Positions 28,212 to 37,237 of a stretch of 64,000 bases of DNA are shown in pieces. The notes beneath the pieces were generated by a model. It was not told the origin of the DNA. It did not search any database and was given only the letters and a program-made list of their open reading frames with translations. Origin of the DNA: Micropruina glycogenica (GTDB lineage: Bacteria; Actinomycetota; Actinomycetes; Propionibacteriales; Propionibacteriaceae). The stretch spans positions 2,666,001 to 2,730,000 of the forward strand of contig NZ_LT985188.1 of the NCBI RefSeq assembly GCF_900289045.1, written 5' to 3'. Positions within the stretch are counted from its first letter, which is position 1; each line of letters opens with the position of its first letter. The position numbers and the translations under genes were made by a program.

Positions 28212-28774
28212 GCAGCATCCTCAACAAGTCCCACCAAGTGACCTGCGTCGGCGCCTACGCGACAGGAGCACGGGCAATCGCAGGCCTGCCCACCGACCGA
28301 CCCCAAGTCGCCCTCGTCGACATCAACATGCCCGACACCGACGGACCGGAAACTGCGCGCGTCCTACGCGAGGCCGCACCCAATGTTCAGATCCTGGCCC
28401 TCACCTCACTCGCCGACGAACGGGCCGCAGCCGCCATGATGGACGCCGGCGCCACCGGCTTCCTCGCCAAAGACCTCCCCACACCCGCCATGATCAGCGC
28501 CATCTGCGCCGCCGCCACCGGCCTCAACGTTCTCTCCGGACCTGCGACCCGGCTCATCGCCACCAGCCAATACCGCGACCGACCCCAACTCGACGACGCC
28601 GAACAACAACTCCTCGGCCTCGTCATGGACGGTCGCAGCAACAACGAAATCGCTGCGGCCATCCACCTCGCCGAATCAACCGTCAAATACCACCTCAACG
28701 GACTCATGACCAAGTTCCAAGTCCGCAACCGGATCAAACTCGCAGTCCGGGCCTCCGAACTCGGCTACCACTGA
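28124..28774 (+). CDS. NarL/LuxR-family response regulator
   Basis: 216 residues. Receiver: Asp20-Asp21, phosphorylation site Asp66 (VALVDINMPD), Thr94 and Lys116 (FLAKD). The LuxR-type helix-turn-helix covers about residues 155-216 (SNNEIAAAIHLAESTVKYHL). The 3' end of this gene lies inside the distal end of E1: the last ~96 coding bases plus 128 bp up to the terminus recur almost unchanged at the end of E3, and a decayed version is found in E2. It probably controls the divergent peptide/Rhs cassette through the paired operators. Confidence 0.9.
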   Translation: MDAAHHGAPAAGKVRVIIIDDDLYVRTSLSSILNKSHQVTCVGAYATGARAIAGLPTDRPQVALVDINMPDTDGPETARVLREAAPNVQILALTSLADERAAAAMMDAGATGFLAKDLPTPAMISAICAAATGLNVLSGPATRLIATSQYRDRPQLDDAEQQLLGLVMDGRSNNEIAAAIHLAESTVKYHLNGLMTKFQVRNRIKLAVRASELGYH

Positions 28775-28902
28775 GTTCCGGACACAGTGGGCAAACTCGC
28801 CTGAGGATCTCTCAGACGCGAAGATTGCCCGGCACCAGACGACCGACCTTTCTGCGCAAACTAGCGAGCGCGAAGCTGCGTCATCTTTCCTGCATCTCGA
28901 CA
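28679..28902 (-). repeat. Distal end of E1, shared with E3
   Basis: 224 bp ending CTGCATCTCGACA. About 97% identical, by eye, to 54429-54653. The first part is the 3' end of the response-regulator gene. A CTGAGAGAT-type block (reverse strand) lies about 100 bp from the tip. Confidence 0.85.
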
Positions 28903-28908
28903 CAACCA
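28903..28908. repeat. E1/E2 junction: overlapping target duplications
   Basis: Six bases, CAACCA, separate the two transposons. CAACC (28903-28907) is the right duplication of E1; AACCA (28904-28908) is the left duplication of E2. Confidence 0.85.
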
Positions 28909-28971
28909 TGTCGAGATGCAGGGAGGAGTTCAAAATCGCCAGAGTTTGATTCATAAGAGAAACCTGAGAGG
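28909..28971 (+). repeat. dnaB-side end of E2
   Basis: TGTCGAGATGCAGGGAGGAGTT at the tip resembles E3 (GGGAAGAGTT), and the block AAGAGAAACCTGAGAGG is shared with E1 and E3. The rest of the 205 bp up to the first gene shows no coding sequence. Confidence 0.8.
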
Positions 28972-29113
28972 TGGACCCCCGGCGATCAGCCTCGGATGAC
29001 CAGTCCGTCCATCTCTCCCATCACCCGCTCTGTGAACCATCGTCGCTTCACTGCCGCCGCGCCGAGGCGCAACCGCACTGGCCGTTGAACGCGTCCCGGA
29101 AAGGGAGACGATT

Positions 29114-29908
29114 ATGAGCATGAGGGTCTACGAGCTCGCCAAGAAGCTCGATCGCGAATCCAAGGAACTGCTGTCGCAGCTGAAGCAAATGGGCGAGTTC
29201 GTGAGATCAGCTTCGTCCACCATCGAAGCTCCCGTGGTTCAAAAGCTGATCGACCGTCTGCAGGGGACGGGAAGTGACAGTGCCGCTCCCGTGATTCATC
29301 GCCGGCCGCGCGCCGCGTCGAACGAATCGAAGGGTTCTCCACGGCGCGGCAACAATCCATTTTCGTCCACTACAGTCGACGGGCCGTTGCCGCGCCGGCA
29401 GACTCCGAGACGGTCGGAATCTCTGCCTTCGTCGATCGAGTCAGTGCCCGACGAAGCAGATGCCGATGAAGACGCAATCGCTCGGTACCTCGGAGTTGGT
29501 CCGCGACGGTCCGGTGCTTCGAAACGGCGGCCTTCCCGCCCGCGACCAGGTTCGATCGCTCCAGCGAAGACAAACGACCCGTGGGCCCTCAACTGGTTCG
29601 ATGCAGAGGAGAAGAAGCTCTGGCTCGAGGCCGGGGTTTATGACGCACAGTTAGCCGGCGATGCGAGTGACGCCGGCCTGGGGCCAGACGACGTGAAGCT
29701 CTACATACTTGTGTGGAATTTGACCGTTGCTCAGGCCACGTACGCCAAGCGCCTAGACCTCACGGACGACGACCTGAGTCGAATGGTTGGGGACAGCAAC
29801 GTGGGTGAGTATCTTCAGCGTGGGCACCGGATGGACTGGATCCACCAACTTGAACGTGACATCGCACGAACTGAGAGATACCGGAACCACCGCGGACACA
29901 GCAGCTAG
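29114..29908 (+). CDS. IF2_N-domain-like hypothetical protein
   Basis: 264 residues. The first ~50 residues ([21 protein letters not shown]) fit the small helical IF2_N domain at the N-terminus of translation factor IF-2. No GTPase domain follows, so this is not infB. A long basic, Ser/Pro-rich linker (about 55-150) leads to an acidic helical C-terminal domain ([24 protein letters not shown]). Such stand-alone IF2_N proteins could bind the ribosome or compete with IF-2; function is unknown. AGGGAGA precedes the ATG. It is the first cargo gene of E2. Confidence 0.75.
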   Translation: MSMRVYELAKKLDRESKELLSQLKQMGEFVRSASSTIEAPVVQKLIDRLQGTGSDSAAPVIHRRPRAASNESKGSPRRGNNPFSSTTVDGPLPRRQTPRRSESLPSSIESVPDEADADEDAIARYLGVGPRRSGASKRRPSRPRPGSIAPAKTNDPWALNWFDAEEKKLWLEAGVYDAQLAGDASDAGLGPDDVKLYILVWNLTVAQATYAKRLDLTDDDLSRMVGDSNVGEYLQRGHRMDWIHQLERDIARTERYRNHRGHSS

Positions 29909-29946
29909 ATCCAGGAGGGACCGCGAGTTGTCCTGAACAGTGGCTA

Positions 29947-31159
29947 GTGTCGTGTCAGGCTGTTCCGTGAACAAATATGCGGGATTCGGGAATTTCGTAG
30001 TCTGGCGTCGGGTTCTGAAGAGGCAAGAGCCTCAACAGGATGGAGCCGGTGATGAGACAGGCAGGACGACCGACGGTCGCGATCGAGTTGACCGAGGACG
30101 AGCGGGCAACGCTGCAGCGTTGGGCTCGGCGCCATTCCTCGTCGCAGGCATTGGCGCTGCGGTCACGGATCGTGCTGGCCGTGGCCGAGGGCGGCGCGAA
30201 TACTGCGATCGCGGCCCGACTCGGGGTCAACCGGGCGACGGTCGCGAAGTGGCGCCATCGATTCGCAGCCGATCGGCTCGAGGGTCTTGTCGACGCGCCG
30301 CGTCCAGGCGCTGAACGCACGATCGGCGACGAGGTCATCGAGGCCGTCGTGGTCGAGACCCTGGAGACCGCCCCGAAGGACGCCACCCACTGGTCCACCC
30401 GGACGATGGCTGAGCGGCACGGGATCAGCCGGCAGACGGTGAGCGAGATCTGGCGGGCCTTCGGGCTCAAGCCGTGGCGCCAAGACGAGTTCAAGGTCTC
30501 CCCGGACCCGGATCTGATCGAGAAGGTCCGCGACTTGGTCGGCCTCTACCTCTCGCCGCCGGTCGCTGCAGCGGTCTATGCGCTCGATGAGAAGCCGCAG
30601 ATCCAGGCACTCAACCGGTCAGCGCCGATCCTCCCGATGCTGCCGACCACACCGAGCAAGGCGACCCATGACTACGTCCGCAACGGCACCGTGGACCTGT
30701 TCGCAGCCCTCAACATCGCCACCGGCACAGTCATCACCGACCTGCGCAAGTCCCACACAGCCGCAGACTTCATCGCCTTCTTGAACAAAATCGACACCGA
30801 GGTCCCAGCCGAACTCGACGTCCACGTCATCCTCGACAACCTCTCCACCCACAAAACCCCCGCCGTGCACGAGTGGCTGCTACGCCACCGGCGGTTCCAC
30901 TTCCACTTCACCCCCACCTACGGATCCTGGATGAACCTGGTCGAACGCTGGTTCTCCGCGCTGACCACCAAGAAACTGCAACGCTCAGCACACCGCAGCG
31001 TCAAAGCTCTCGCAGCCGACATCACCGCCTGGGTCGAAAACTGGAACCAGAACCCGACACCCTTCACCTGGCACAAGACCGCCGACCAGATCCTCGACCG
31101 CCTCGCCGGCTACTGCCGCGCGATCAACAAATAGCGAGCGCATCAACCTGACAGGACAC
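29947..31159 (+). mobile_element. IS630-family insertion sequence
   Basis: About 1.2 kb bounded by imperfect inverted repeats: GTGTCGTGTCAGG at the left, and GTGTCCTGTCAGG when the right end is read inward. TA flanks both sides (29945-29946 and 31160-31161), the duplication expected for IS630. The target was the sequence GGCTAGCC. Confidence 0.88.
30040..31134 (+). CDS. IS630-family transposase
   Basis: 364 residues. The N-terminal half carries helix-turn-helix segments (TAIAARLGVNRATVAKWRHRF and TMAERHGISRQTVSEIWRAFG-like). The DDE domain shows the three acidic positions in YALDEKPQ, VILDNLSTH and NLVERWFSAL. The frame is intact and has a Shine-Dalgarno-like AGGATGGAG upstream, so the element may still move. 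It is the only gene of the insertion sequence. Confidence 0.93.
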   Translation: MEPVMRQAGRPTVAIELTEDERATLQRWARRHSSSQALALRSRIVLAVAEGGANTAIAARLGVNRATVAKWRHRFAADRLEGLVDAPRPGAERTIGDEVIEAVVVETLETAPKDATHWSTRTMAERHGISRQTVSEIWRAFGLKPWRQDEFKVSPDPDLIEKVRDLVGLYLSPPVAAAVYALDEKPQIQALNRSAPILPMLPTTPSKATHDYVRNGTVDLFAALNIATGTVITDLRKSHTAADFIAFLNKIDTEVPAELDVHVILDNLSTHKTPAVHEWLLRHRRFHFHFTPTYGSWMNLVERWFSALTTKKLQRSAHRSVKALAADITAWVENWNQNPTPFTWHKTADQILDRLAGYCRAINK

Positions 31160-31581
31160 TAGCCGAGCGTTGCCACTGGGTAGCGCGCCAGTTGCCAGCG
31201 CACATTGGCCATCTGCGTCTCTATCGTCTGTCGGCGGCGAACTGTGTCCGCCTGAGTCAAGCAGCTCTCGAGCTCCGCCAGTTCGCCTTGAAGGGTTTCG
31301 CGTTCGCGGAGTTGTCGTCGGCGGCAACTCTCACTGCAGAAGAGCTTGGGGCGTCCGCCCGAGGCTTGCCACTCGCAGACTCGGGAGCAACCCATGCGCA
31401 GGCACGGCTGCTCCTTGCACACTGGGTAGTCGGCAAGGACGGCAAGTATGTCTTCGACGGAGCGATTCTCGCCGAGGGCTTGCAGCGCATGCTCGAGTCT
31501 TGGCTTCATGGGGCCTCGTACTCTTGGCGGGCTGGTGAGGCCCGCTGCTTGGTGGTTGTCGTCGATGATAGTTGACCTCAT
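31159..31581 (-). CDS. Zinc-finger protein of the transposon core (E2 copy)
   Basis: 140 residues, homologous to 8107-8670. Cysteines lie in CLRMGCSRVC and FCSESCRR, and the end WQLARYP is shared. The IS630 element sits exactly in its TAG stop codon: the last two coding-strand bases before the IS plus the first IS base still read TAG, so the product is not truncated. It is divergent from tnsA, as in E1. Confidence 0.75.
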   Translation of the reverse strand: MRSTIIDDNHQAAGLTSPPRVRGPMKPRLEHALQALGENRSVEDILAVLADYPVCKEQPCLRMGCSRVCEWQASGGRPKLFCSESCRRRQLRERETLQGELAELESCLTQADTVRRRQTIETQMANVRWQLARYPVATLG

Positions 31582-31921
31582 CCCAACAGCCTAGGCTCCA
31601 GAGACACACAATCCTCTGTCATGTTTCCGGTAGCAATGATGACTAGGGCGAATACCGCTGTAAGCGCTCTGTCGTAGTCACTTATGTGTGCACACGGGAG
31701 GAGTCAATTGGGATCATGTGGTAATCATGAAGCGCACCTATGCCGGAAAGGTCGCACTCAAGGGTTGTCGCCAGTTCGGGGCCGACACTAGGCTTCAAGC
31801 GAGCAATCTCGTCGGCGCCACTCCGTTGAAGGCCAAGACAGAAGTGGCGTGACCCGCGGGAACGGGTCACGCCGATGAGGCTCTTCCTTGCCGCCTGTCA
31901 GCCAGAAAGGACGAGATCCTC
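31582..31921 (+). promoter_or_regulatory. Divergent promoter region and tnsA leader with conserved hairpin (E2)
   Basis: 340 bp without a gene. A perfect 11-bp hairpin at 31846-31873 has arms GGCGTGACCCG and CGGGTCACGCC with loop CGGGAA. Downstream, GATGAGG and GCCAGAAAGGACGAG match the E1 leader, while the region further upstream is not conserved. This points to selection on the RNA structure. Confidence 0.65.
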
Positions 31922-32671
31922 GTGACCAACTGTAACGATCCGTTGCGCCCTGAACCAGAACCCGGCGAGGTGGTGTGGCTCTTCAAAGTCGATGGAGGCG
32001 CTACGGTCCGCTGGGACTGGAGCAATGGCTCTCCAGCTCTTCGGCAACTGCGTCCTCATCGTTCGCCGAAGGCTCGTGCTTTCGCCAAGAACGCGCCCGC
32101 CCTCGTCTTCTCCTACACCGTCGCTGGTCACCTCTTGGTGGAGTCCGGTCTGGAGCGGGAGCTCGTGGAGGAGCTCGACGGCGACCCCTCCGTCTCTTGG
32201 ATGGTCGCCCAGCCGGCCGAACTGCACTTCCTCGCGGACGGACGGCGGGTCAAGCGGCACATTCCCGATCTGCTCGTCGTTACGGGTGACGGCGTCACCG
32301 TGTGGGATGCCCGGCCGCGGGAAAGGCAGGACAAAGCTTTTCAACAACTCGTCAACTGGACCAGGTCGGCGTGCTCCGATGTTGGATGGGGTTACAGGGT
32401 GTTCGCAGGCCATCAGCCTGTTCGCCGCATCAACGGGCTGTGGCTGGCGGCTTACCGGCATGCATCGGTCTGCATCGAGGCGTACGCCGACGTGATCAGG
32501 CAGGGCATCGCGGATGGCACGATCCGTGGGGTCGGCGACATTGCGGCGCGGGACAGCGGGTACGGACAGTTGATCGCGGCCATGTATCACCTGTTGTGGG
32601 CACGCCGGCTGGCCTGCGATCTTGACCAGCCGATCACGCCCTCCACGAGCTTGTCGTGGGTGGGCGAGTGA
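31922..32671 (+). CDS. tnsA: TnsA-like transposon endonuclease (E2)
   Basis: 249 residues, similar along its length to the E1 protein. The acidic positions are in LLVESGLERELVEEL, HIPDLLVV and VWDARP, again with Asp-x-Arg in place of the usual Gln-x-Lys. The conserved C-terminal part (VGDIAARDSGYGQL) may be the surface that binds TnsC. The GTG start follows AAAGGACGAG. tnsB overlaps by GTGA. Confidence 0.85.
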   Translation: MTNCNDPLRPEPEPGEVVWLFKVDGGATVRWDWSNGSPALRQLRPHRSPKARAFAKNAPALVFSYTVAGHLLVESGLERELVEELDGDPSVSWMVAQPAELHFLADGRRVKRHIPDLLVVTGDGVTVWDARPRERQDKAFQQLVNWTRSACSDVGWGYRVFAGHQPVRRINGLWLAAYRHASVCIEAYADVIRQGIADGTIRGVGDIAARDSGYGQLIAAMYHLLWARRLACDLDQPITPSTSLSWVGE

Positions 32672-34797
32672 GCTTCGCCGTTGATCTCAGCGTCGGCGAT
32701 CAAGTGCTCACCGACCTGGGCCTTGCCCGCATCGATGCCATCGAGCGCCACGGTGTCGCCGCCACCGGGCCGTGTGGCCAGGTTCGCATCGCCTACACCG
32801 AGTTGGCCGTTCGCGGAGTCGAAGCTTCCGGTGCCCAGGCCGTGCACCAGCCGATGACGGCGTGGTGGGACGCGCTCGACGAGCAAGTCCGCAACACGAC
32901 GCTCAGCAAGTTGGCCATCGTGCTGGAGATCAAGACTGGCTATCGAAGTGGCTGGAGCAACGACTCGACGGCGGGCGAACCCTTCCATCCGTTCGGACCG
33001 GCCTTCAAGGTATCCCTGCACCAGCAGGCCATCGCCATGGCAGCACAACTCGCCATGCGCGAGCAAGCGAGCCCACATGAGCTCAGCGGATCGTCCGGCG
33101 GGCAAGAGGGCCGTTCGACTGTGACACCGCGGGCGATCGAGAAGTGGGTCAAAGCGTACGAGGCACAGGGGCTGCGCGGCTTGGTGGATGGGCGCAGCAC
33201 CCGCAACCGTAAGGGCTTCGACGACCTGGATGCACGCTTTCGCGCCATCGTGGATGAGGTGGTGGCGCCGTTCGACGGCACGGCCAGCGCGGTCAACCTC
33301 GAGGAGCTGCGGCGCCGGACCTGGTTGAAGATGACCGAGCAGGGATTGGAGCGATCGATAGTCCCGGAGCGGCTCAGCTTGGAGTACATCTCCTGGCGCT
33401 ACAACACGCGCGGGTCGCGTCCACGGGCGCACCGGTCGGCGGCGGTACGGAAGCGTTCGGCGCACAAACCGTCCCTGGTGGTGCACCCTTCCCATGTCGC
33501 CATCGACTCCACACGTGCGGACAACCTGGTGTGGGACGAGCTGCGGCAAACGCCGTATTCGGTGGAGATCACCGCCATCATCTCGGTCTCCACCCGAGTC
33601 ATCCTCGCGTTGCGGGTCACACCCCGTTCCGCCAACGGCGTCGAGGCGGGCCTGTGCCTGTACGACGCTATGCGTCCGTTGTCGATGAAGGTCGAGGGCG
33701 CCACCGCCGACCATTGGCGGTGGGCCGGCATTCCGAAGTCGCTGGAGTCGCCACTGTTCACTGCGCGGCAGGACGTGAGTCGTCCGCTCGACACGTTGCA
33801 GGGCACCCACCAAGTTCCGGGTCTTCGCCCGACGTCGATCCGCAGCGACCATGGTTCGATCTTCATGAGTGCTCACTTCAAGGAGTTGCTGCGCAACTTC
33901 GGGATCAGCCTGTGGTCCTCTCGGGTCGGTGCCAGCACCGACAACGCCTACATCGAGCGGTTCTGGGAAACCATCCAAAGTGCCCTGCAGGCCGTCGAAG
34001 GCTACAAGGGGCGCAACGTGTCCGAGCGCGGCCGCAAAGTCATCCAGGCCAATCAGCCGCTGATGACGGCCTTCGAACTGGAGACGCATCTGCGGCGCTA
34101 CGTGGCGCTTCAATACCACCTGACCCCGCATCGCGGTCTGCACATTCCTGGTTTGGAAACGCACAAAGTGACCCCTCTGGAGTATTTCGACTTCGCCATG
34201 GAAGCGTGCGGTGACATCAGCGTGCCGCAGCATCCCGACCTGATCTTCGACTTCCTGCCGATCCGGTGGTTGACGATCCGGCACGCCGGCGTCGAGTTCA
34301 AAGGGCTGTCCTACGACTCACCCGTGCTCGATCAGTATCGGCATGTGCGGCGGGGCACGTTCCGACCCGACGATTCGGCAGCACCGTTCTTCTACGACCC
34401 TCGCGACGTCACCAGGATCTGGTTCCGCGACCCGGACAAGGGCCGGGTCAGCGAGGTTCCCTGCCGGCAAGCCCACCTGTTCCTGGCGCCCCTCACGGCA
34501 CGGATCCGCGACAAAGCGATTGCGGCGATCGCCGCACGCGACGGCGGCAAGAAGCTGAGACGCCACACCGCAACCGAACTGATCATCGACGAACTCGGCG
34601 CCCTCCACCAGGGCTCCCCCTCGAAAGACTGGAACGCCACCATGACAGCCGAGCGCCTCCGATTCGAAACCTCACAACGCGACCATGCCGAAGTCCTGGA
34701 AGCGTGGCGCCGAGTCGATCCGGCTCTGCCCCGGATCTCAGCGGCCGAGCCGGAGTCTGAGTTTGAACCCTGGCCCGACCTTGCGGCAGACAACTGA
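32668..34797 (+). CDS. tnsB: TnsB-like DDE transposase (E2)
   Basis: 709 residues from GTG 32668, which overlaps the tnsA stop; a GTG at 32656 is less likely. The triad is Asp280 (AIDSTRADN), Asp394 (RSDHG) and Glu430 (YIERFWET), with the same spacing as in E1. Large blocks are identical between the two (PHxGLxIxGLE, DPRDxTRxWFRDP), but many positions differ. The ends they act on share the 13-bp tip, so cross-recognition is conceivable. The tail is acidic (PWPDLAADN). Confidence 0.93.
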   Translation: MSFAVDLSVGDQVLTDLGLARIDAIERHGVAATGPCGQVRIAYTELAVRGVEASGAQAVHQPMTAWWDALDEQVRNTTLSKLAIVLEIKTGYRSGWSNDSTAGEPFHPFGPAFKVSLHQQAIAMAAQLAMREQASPHELSGSSGGQEGRSTVTPRAIEKWVKAYEAQGLRGLVDGRSTRNRKGFDDLDARFRAIVDEVVAPFDGTASAVNLEELRRRTWLKMTEQGLERSIVPERLSLEYISWRYNTRGSRPRAHRSAAVRKRSAHKPSLVVHPSHVAIDSTRADNLVWDELRQTPYSVEITAIISVSTRVILALRVTPRSANGVEAGLCLYDAMRPLSMKVEGATADHWRWAGIPKSLESPLFTARQDVSRPLDTLQGTHQVPGLRPTSIRSDHGSIFMSAHFKELLRNFGISLWSSRVGASTDNAYIERFWETIQSALQAVEGYKGRNVSERGRKVIQANQPLMTAFELETHLRRYVALQYHLTPHRGLHIPGLETHKVTPLEYFDFAMEACGDISVPQHPDLIFDFLPIRWLTIRHAGVEFKGLSYDSPVLDQYRHVRRGTFRPDDSAAPFFYDPRDVTRIWFRDPDKGRVSEVPCRQAHLFLAPLTARIRDKAIAAIAARDGGKKLRRHTATELIIDELGALHQGSPSKDWNATMTAERLRFETSQRDHAEVLEAWRRVDPALPRISAAEPESEFEPWPDLAADN

Positions 34798-35852
34798 TGC
34801 ACGCAGGAGCTTGGCATCAGTTGCTGATTGCTCGACCTGTTGAGCCACCGGCACCACTCACTGCGGCGAAGCTTGACCGGCTAGATCAACGCGCGCGTGA
34901 TGGGTATGCAGGGGCGGTGACGGACTGGTTCGCCCAAGAGTGGTTTGCCAGCGACCTGGTAGACGGCGTCATTGCTGGCGCCACTGCCCGCATCGAGGCA
35001 AACAGGCGCTCACCGATCGGCGCCAAGGAAATCGTGGCGGTTCACGGCCCCTACGGTGTCGGAAAAACGTCGACCATTCTTCGCCTGTCTCGGACCCTCT
35101 ATCCCCACTACGTCCAGGGTGAGGAGTTCCCCACCTGGTCCCCCGACGTTGGCATCGTTCACGACCTGGTTCCCGTGATGTGGGTTCAGCTTCAGGCCGG
35201 TTCCACCCTGAAGACCTTGTACGGATCGCTTCTCGATTTCTTGAGGTTTCCCGTGCACGGAACGGGCAATGTCCTGGCCTCTCGCGCCTTATCGTCGCTG
35301 GCAAGGTTCGGGGTGCAGGTTCTCATCCTCGACGACGTCCATAAGCTTCGCGAATCTCAGCAAGCATCGAGGGACATTATCGACGCCCTGCACACCATCA
35401 ACACCAGCCTCGGTGAACTGGGCGGCACACTTTGTCTGGTCGGCAGCGAAATGGGACAGCGGGCGCTGCTGAACCACCCGCAGATCGACAGCCGACTCAA
35501 GACAATGCACCTGCCCCCTTTCACCGTCGGGCAGCACACGGACAAGGTGTTGTGGCAGAAGTTCCTGCGCGGAGTCGAGGATCTGTGCGGTCCCTACCTT
35601 CCAGGTAACGAGCCGGGTTTCCTTGCGCTCGAGCTGCCCGCCTACATCCACGCCCGTACCCAAGGTTTCATGCAGGACGTCCAGCAACTCCTCAAAGACG
35701 GGATGCGTGTGGCGTTAGCCGAACCGATTCCCGCGCTCAGCAGGGCCATCCTCGACCGCATCCTGCTGAGCGAACGCGCTCAGCGAGCGCACACCCTGAT
35801 CCGATCCCAACCCAGGGGCCGTGTTCGGGCGGAACGGCTGGCCGCCTCGTGA
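34797..35852 (+). CDS. tnsC: TnsC-like AAA+ regulator (E2)
   Basis: 351 residues. Walker A is HGPYGVGKTS and Walker B VLILDDVHKLRES, followed by GTLCLVGSEM. It matches E1 TnsC closely in the ATPase core and less in the first 50 residues, which face TnsB and differ between the elements. Differences there could let the two elements ignore each other's immunity. The ATG overlaps the tnsB stop by 1 nt. Confidence 0.92.
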   Translation: MHAGAWHQLLIARPVEPPAPLTAAKLDRLDQRARDGYAGAVTDWFAQEWFASDLVDGVIAGATARIEANRRSPIGAKEIVAVHGPYGVGKTSTILRLSRTLYPHYVQGEEFPTWSPDVGIVHDLVPVMWVQLQAGSTLKTLYGSLLDFLRFPVHGTGNVLASRALSSLARFGVQVLILDDVHKLRESQQASRDIIDALHTINTSLGELGGTLCLVGSEMGQRALLNHPQIDSRLKTMHLPPFTVGQHTDKVLWQKFLRGVEDLCGPYLPGNEPGFLALELPAYIHARTQGFMQDVQQLLKDGMRVALAEPIPALSRAILDRILLSERAQRAHTLIRSQPRGRVRAERLAAS

Positions 35853-37237
35853 TCCATCTGCCGGCGAAAGTCACCCCCGTCTCGGGCGAGTCGTTTGATT
35901 CGTGGCTGGAACGCACCGCCCGCTACAACGGGCTGAGCGTCGACAGGCTGTGGCAACAGCTTCGGCAGCTGGATACTCCGCAGTTTGAAGCACTTACCGG
36001 CATCGATCCGCACGATGGGAGTTTGCCTTCGATCCACTCGTTTCCGATCAACACCGGAGACCGCCTGCGGGAGACTTGGCGAGTCCACGGCGTAACGTGG
36101 CGCTGCCCGATCTGCGGACCCGCTGGAGGGCCTCGGCTTCTCGCCTGGCAACTCTCCCTCCATCCCGTCTGCCAACAGTGCCGCTGCTACCTCGCCGACG
36201 GGCCCCACGCCACAGCGCTACCTGCCCACGCCGACATGGTGGAACACACCCAGCGCCTGCTCCACCTGGTGACCAGCAACCCGTACCGGCTGGAGTCACT
36301 GCGCAAGATCATCGCGATCGTCGTGGAGACCATTCACGCTGGAGGCCCGCCACCTACCCTCACGATTCCCGTCCCGGCCGTCCCGGTCGAACGTCTCCAA
36401 CAGCTTCGGCATCGCGCTGGTAGTCATCCCATAGCGATGGCCAATTTGCTGTCGATGACCGCGGACGAGTCAGCACACGATGAACTGAACCGAGAGGGCT
36501 GGCGCCACATCCCGCGCAACCAACTGACCGGCCACGATCACATGCCCACCTGGCTGCCACCCCACCCTCGCCCCACACTCGGACGCCCCTGGTATCGCCA
36601 AAGCGCCCGCACATTCGACAAGTTCCGCAACGAAGTACGCCAGTTCTGCGTGACTCACGGCCTTCAGCGTCGCCACCTGCCCAACACGCTGTTCCTGCCC
36701 GACGAGTTCCCACTTCCACCCGAAAACGAGTGGCCGAGTCGCGAGAGTGCCGCACAGATCCTGTGTTTCCTCATCACCGGCGAGGTGCCCCTCCACGCCG
36801 ATCTGCCCGAGCCTCACCAAGGTCATGTCAACGCCGCCGTCATGGGACTCGGCGTGCATCACCGGGGCCTCATTCGACGATCTCTCCAACACCTAGTAGC
36901 CGAAGGCCTCATCGACTACGAACGCCGGCGAGACACCTTCCGATCCCCAAGGGTCCCACCAGCACTGAGATCCAGACTCGCGCTCAGCATCGGATTCTCG
37001 GACCCGGAGTGGCCTGCTATCAGGCTCGCCCAGCAGTGGCTGTGGGTGCGCTTCACCCGTGAAAGTATCGGCTGGGACACCGCCAGGGTGATGGCGTGGG
37101 GTCGACAGGCCGACCCAGAACTTCTTCTCGCCCTCCACGACTACGGCGAAACCCTGCTGACCCACACCGAACGGGACGTCGACCACGACCCCGCAACCCG
37201 ACACAACCACCACCCGGATGCCCGGGAGGCGAGATGA
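35849..37237 (+). CDS. tniQ: TniQ/TnsD-family target-selection protein 1 (E2)
   Basis: 462 residues. TniQ N-terminal pattern HLPAKVTPVSGESFDSWLERTARYN; zinc pairs CPICG and CQQCRC. The second half keeps landmarks of the E1 homologue, such as HGLQRRHLPNTL against YGLEARHVPSTL. As both elements use the same attachment site, this protein is one of two candidates for the dnaB reader. Overlaps by GTGA (before) and ATGA (after). Confidence 0.85.
   Translation: MIHLPAKVTPVSGESFDSWLERTARYNGLSVDRLWQQLRQLDTPQFEALTGIDPHDGSLPSIHSFPINTGDRLRETWRVHGVTWRCPICGPAGGPRLLAWQLSLHPVCQQCRCYLADGPHATALPAHADMVEHTQRLLHLVTSNPYRLESLRKIIAIVVETIHAGGPPPTLTIPVPAVPVERLQQLRHRAGSHPIAMANLLSMTADESAHDELNREGWRHIPRNQLTGHDHMPTWLPPHPRPTLGRPWYRQSARTFDKFRNEVRQFCVTHGLQRRHLPNTLFLPDEFPLPPENEWPSRESAAQILCFLITGEVPLHADLPEPHQGHVNAAVMGLGVHHRGLIRRSLQHLVAEGLIDYERRRDTFRSPRVPPALRSRLALSIGFSDPEWPAIRLAQQWLWVRFTRESIGWDTARVMAWGRQADPELLLALHDYGETLLTHTERDVDHDPATRHNHHPDAREAR

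Larger units (their letters stand above)
5378..28902 (+). mobile_element. Tn7-like transposon E1 (23.5 kb)
   Basis: It begins 5'-TGTCGAGATGCAG and ends CTGCATCTCGACA-3', with CAACC on both sides. It encodes TnsA, TnsB, TnsC and two TniQ proteins in one operon. The operon start faces the dnaB side, as tnsA faces glmS in Tn7. Cargo: two unknown genes, a WhiB-domain protein, an Rhs toxin cassette and a two-component system. The ends, the duplication and the core genes agree with one another, so I regard the limits as exact. Mobility itself is not shown. Confidence 0.9.
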
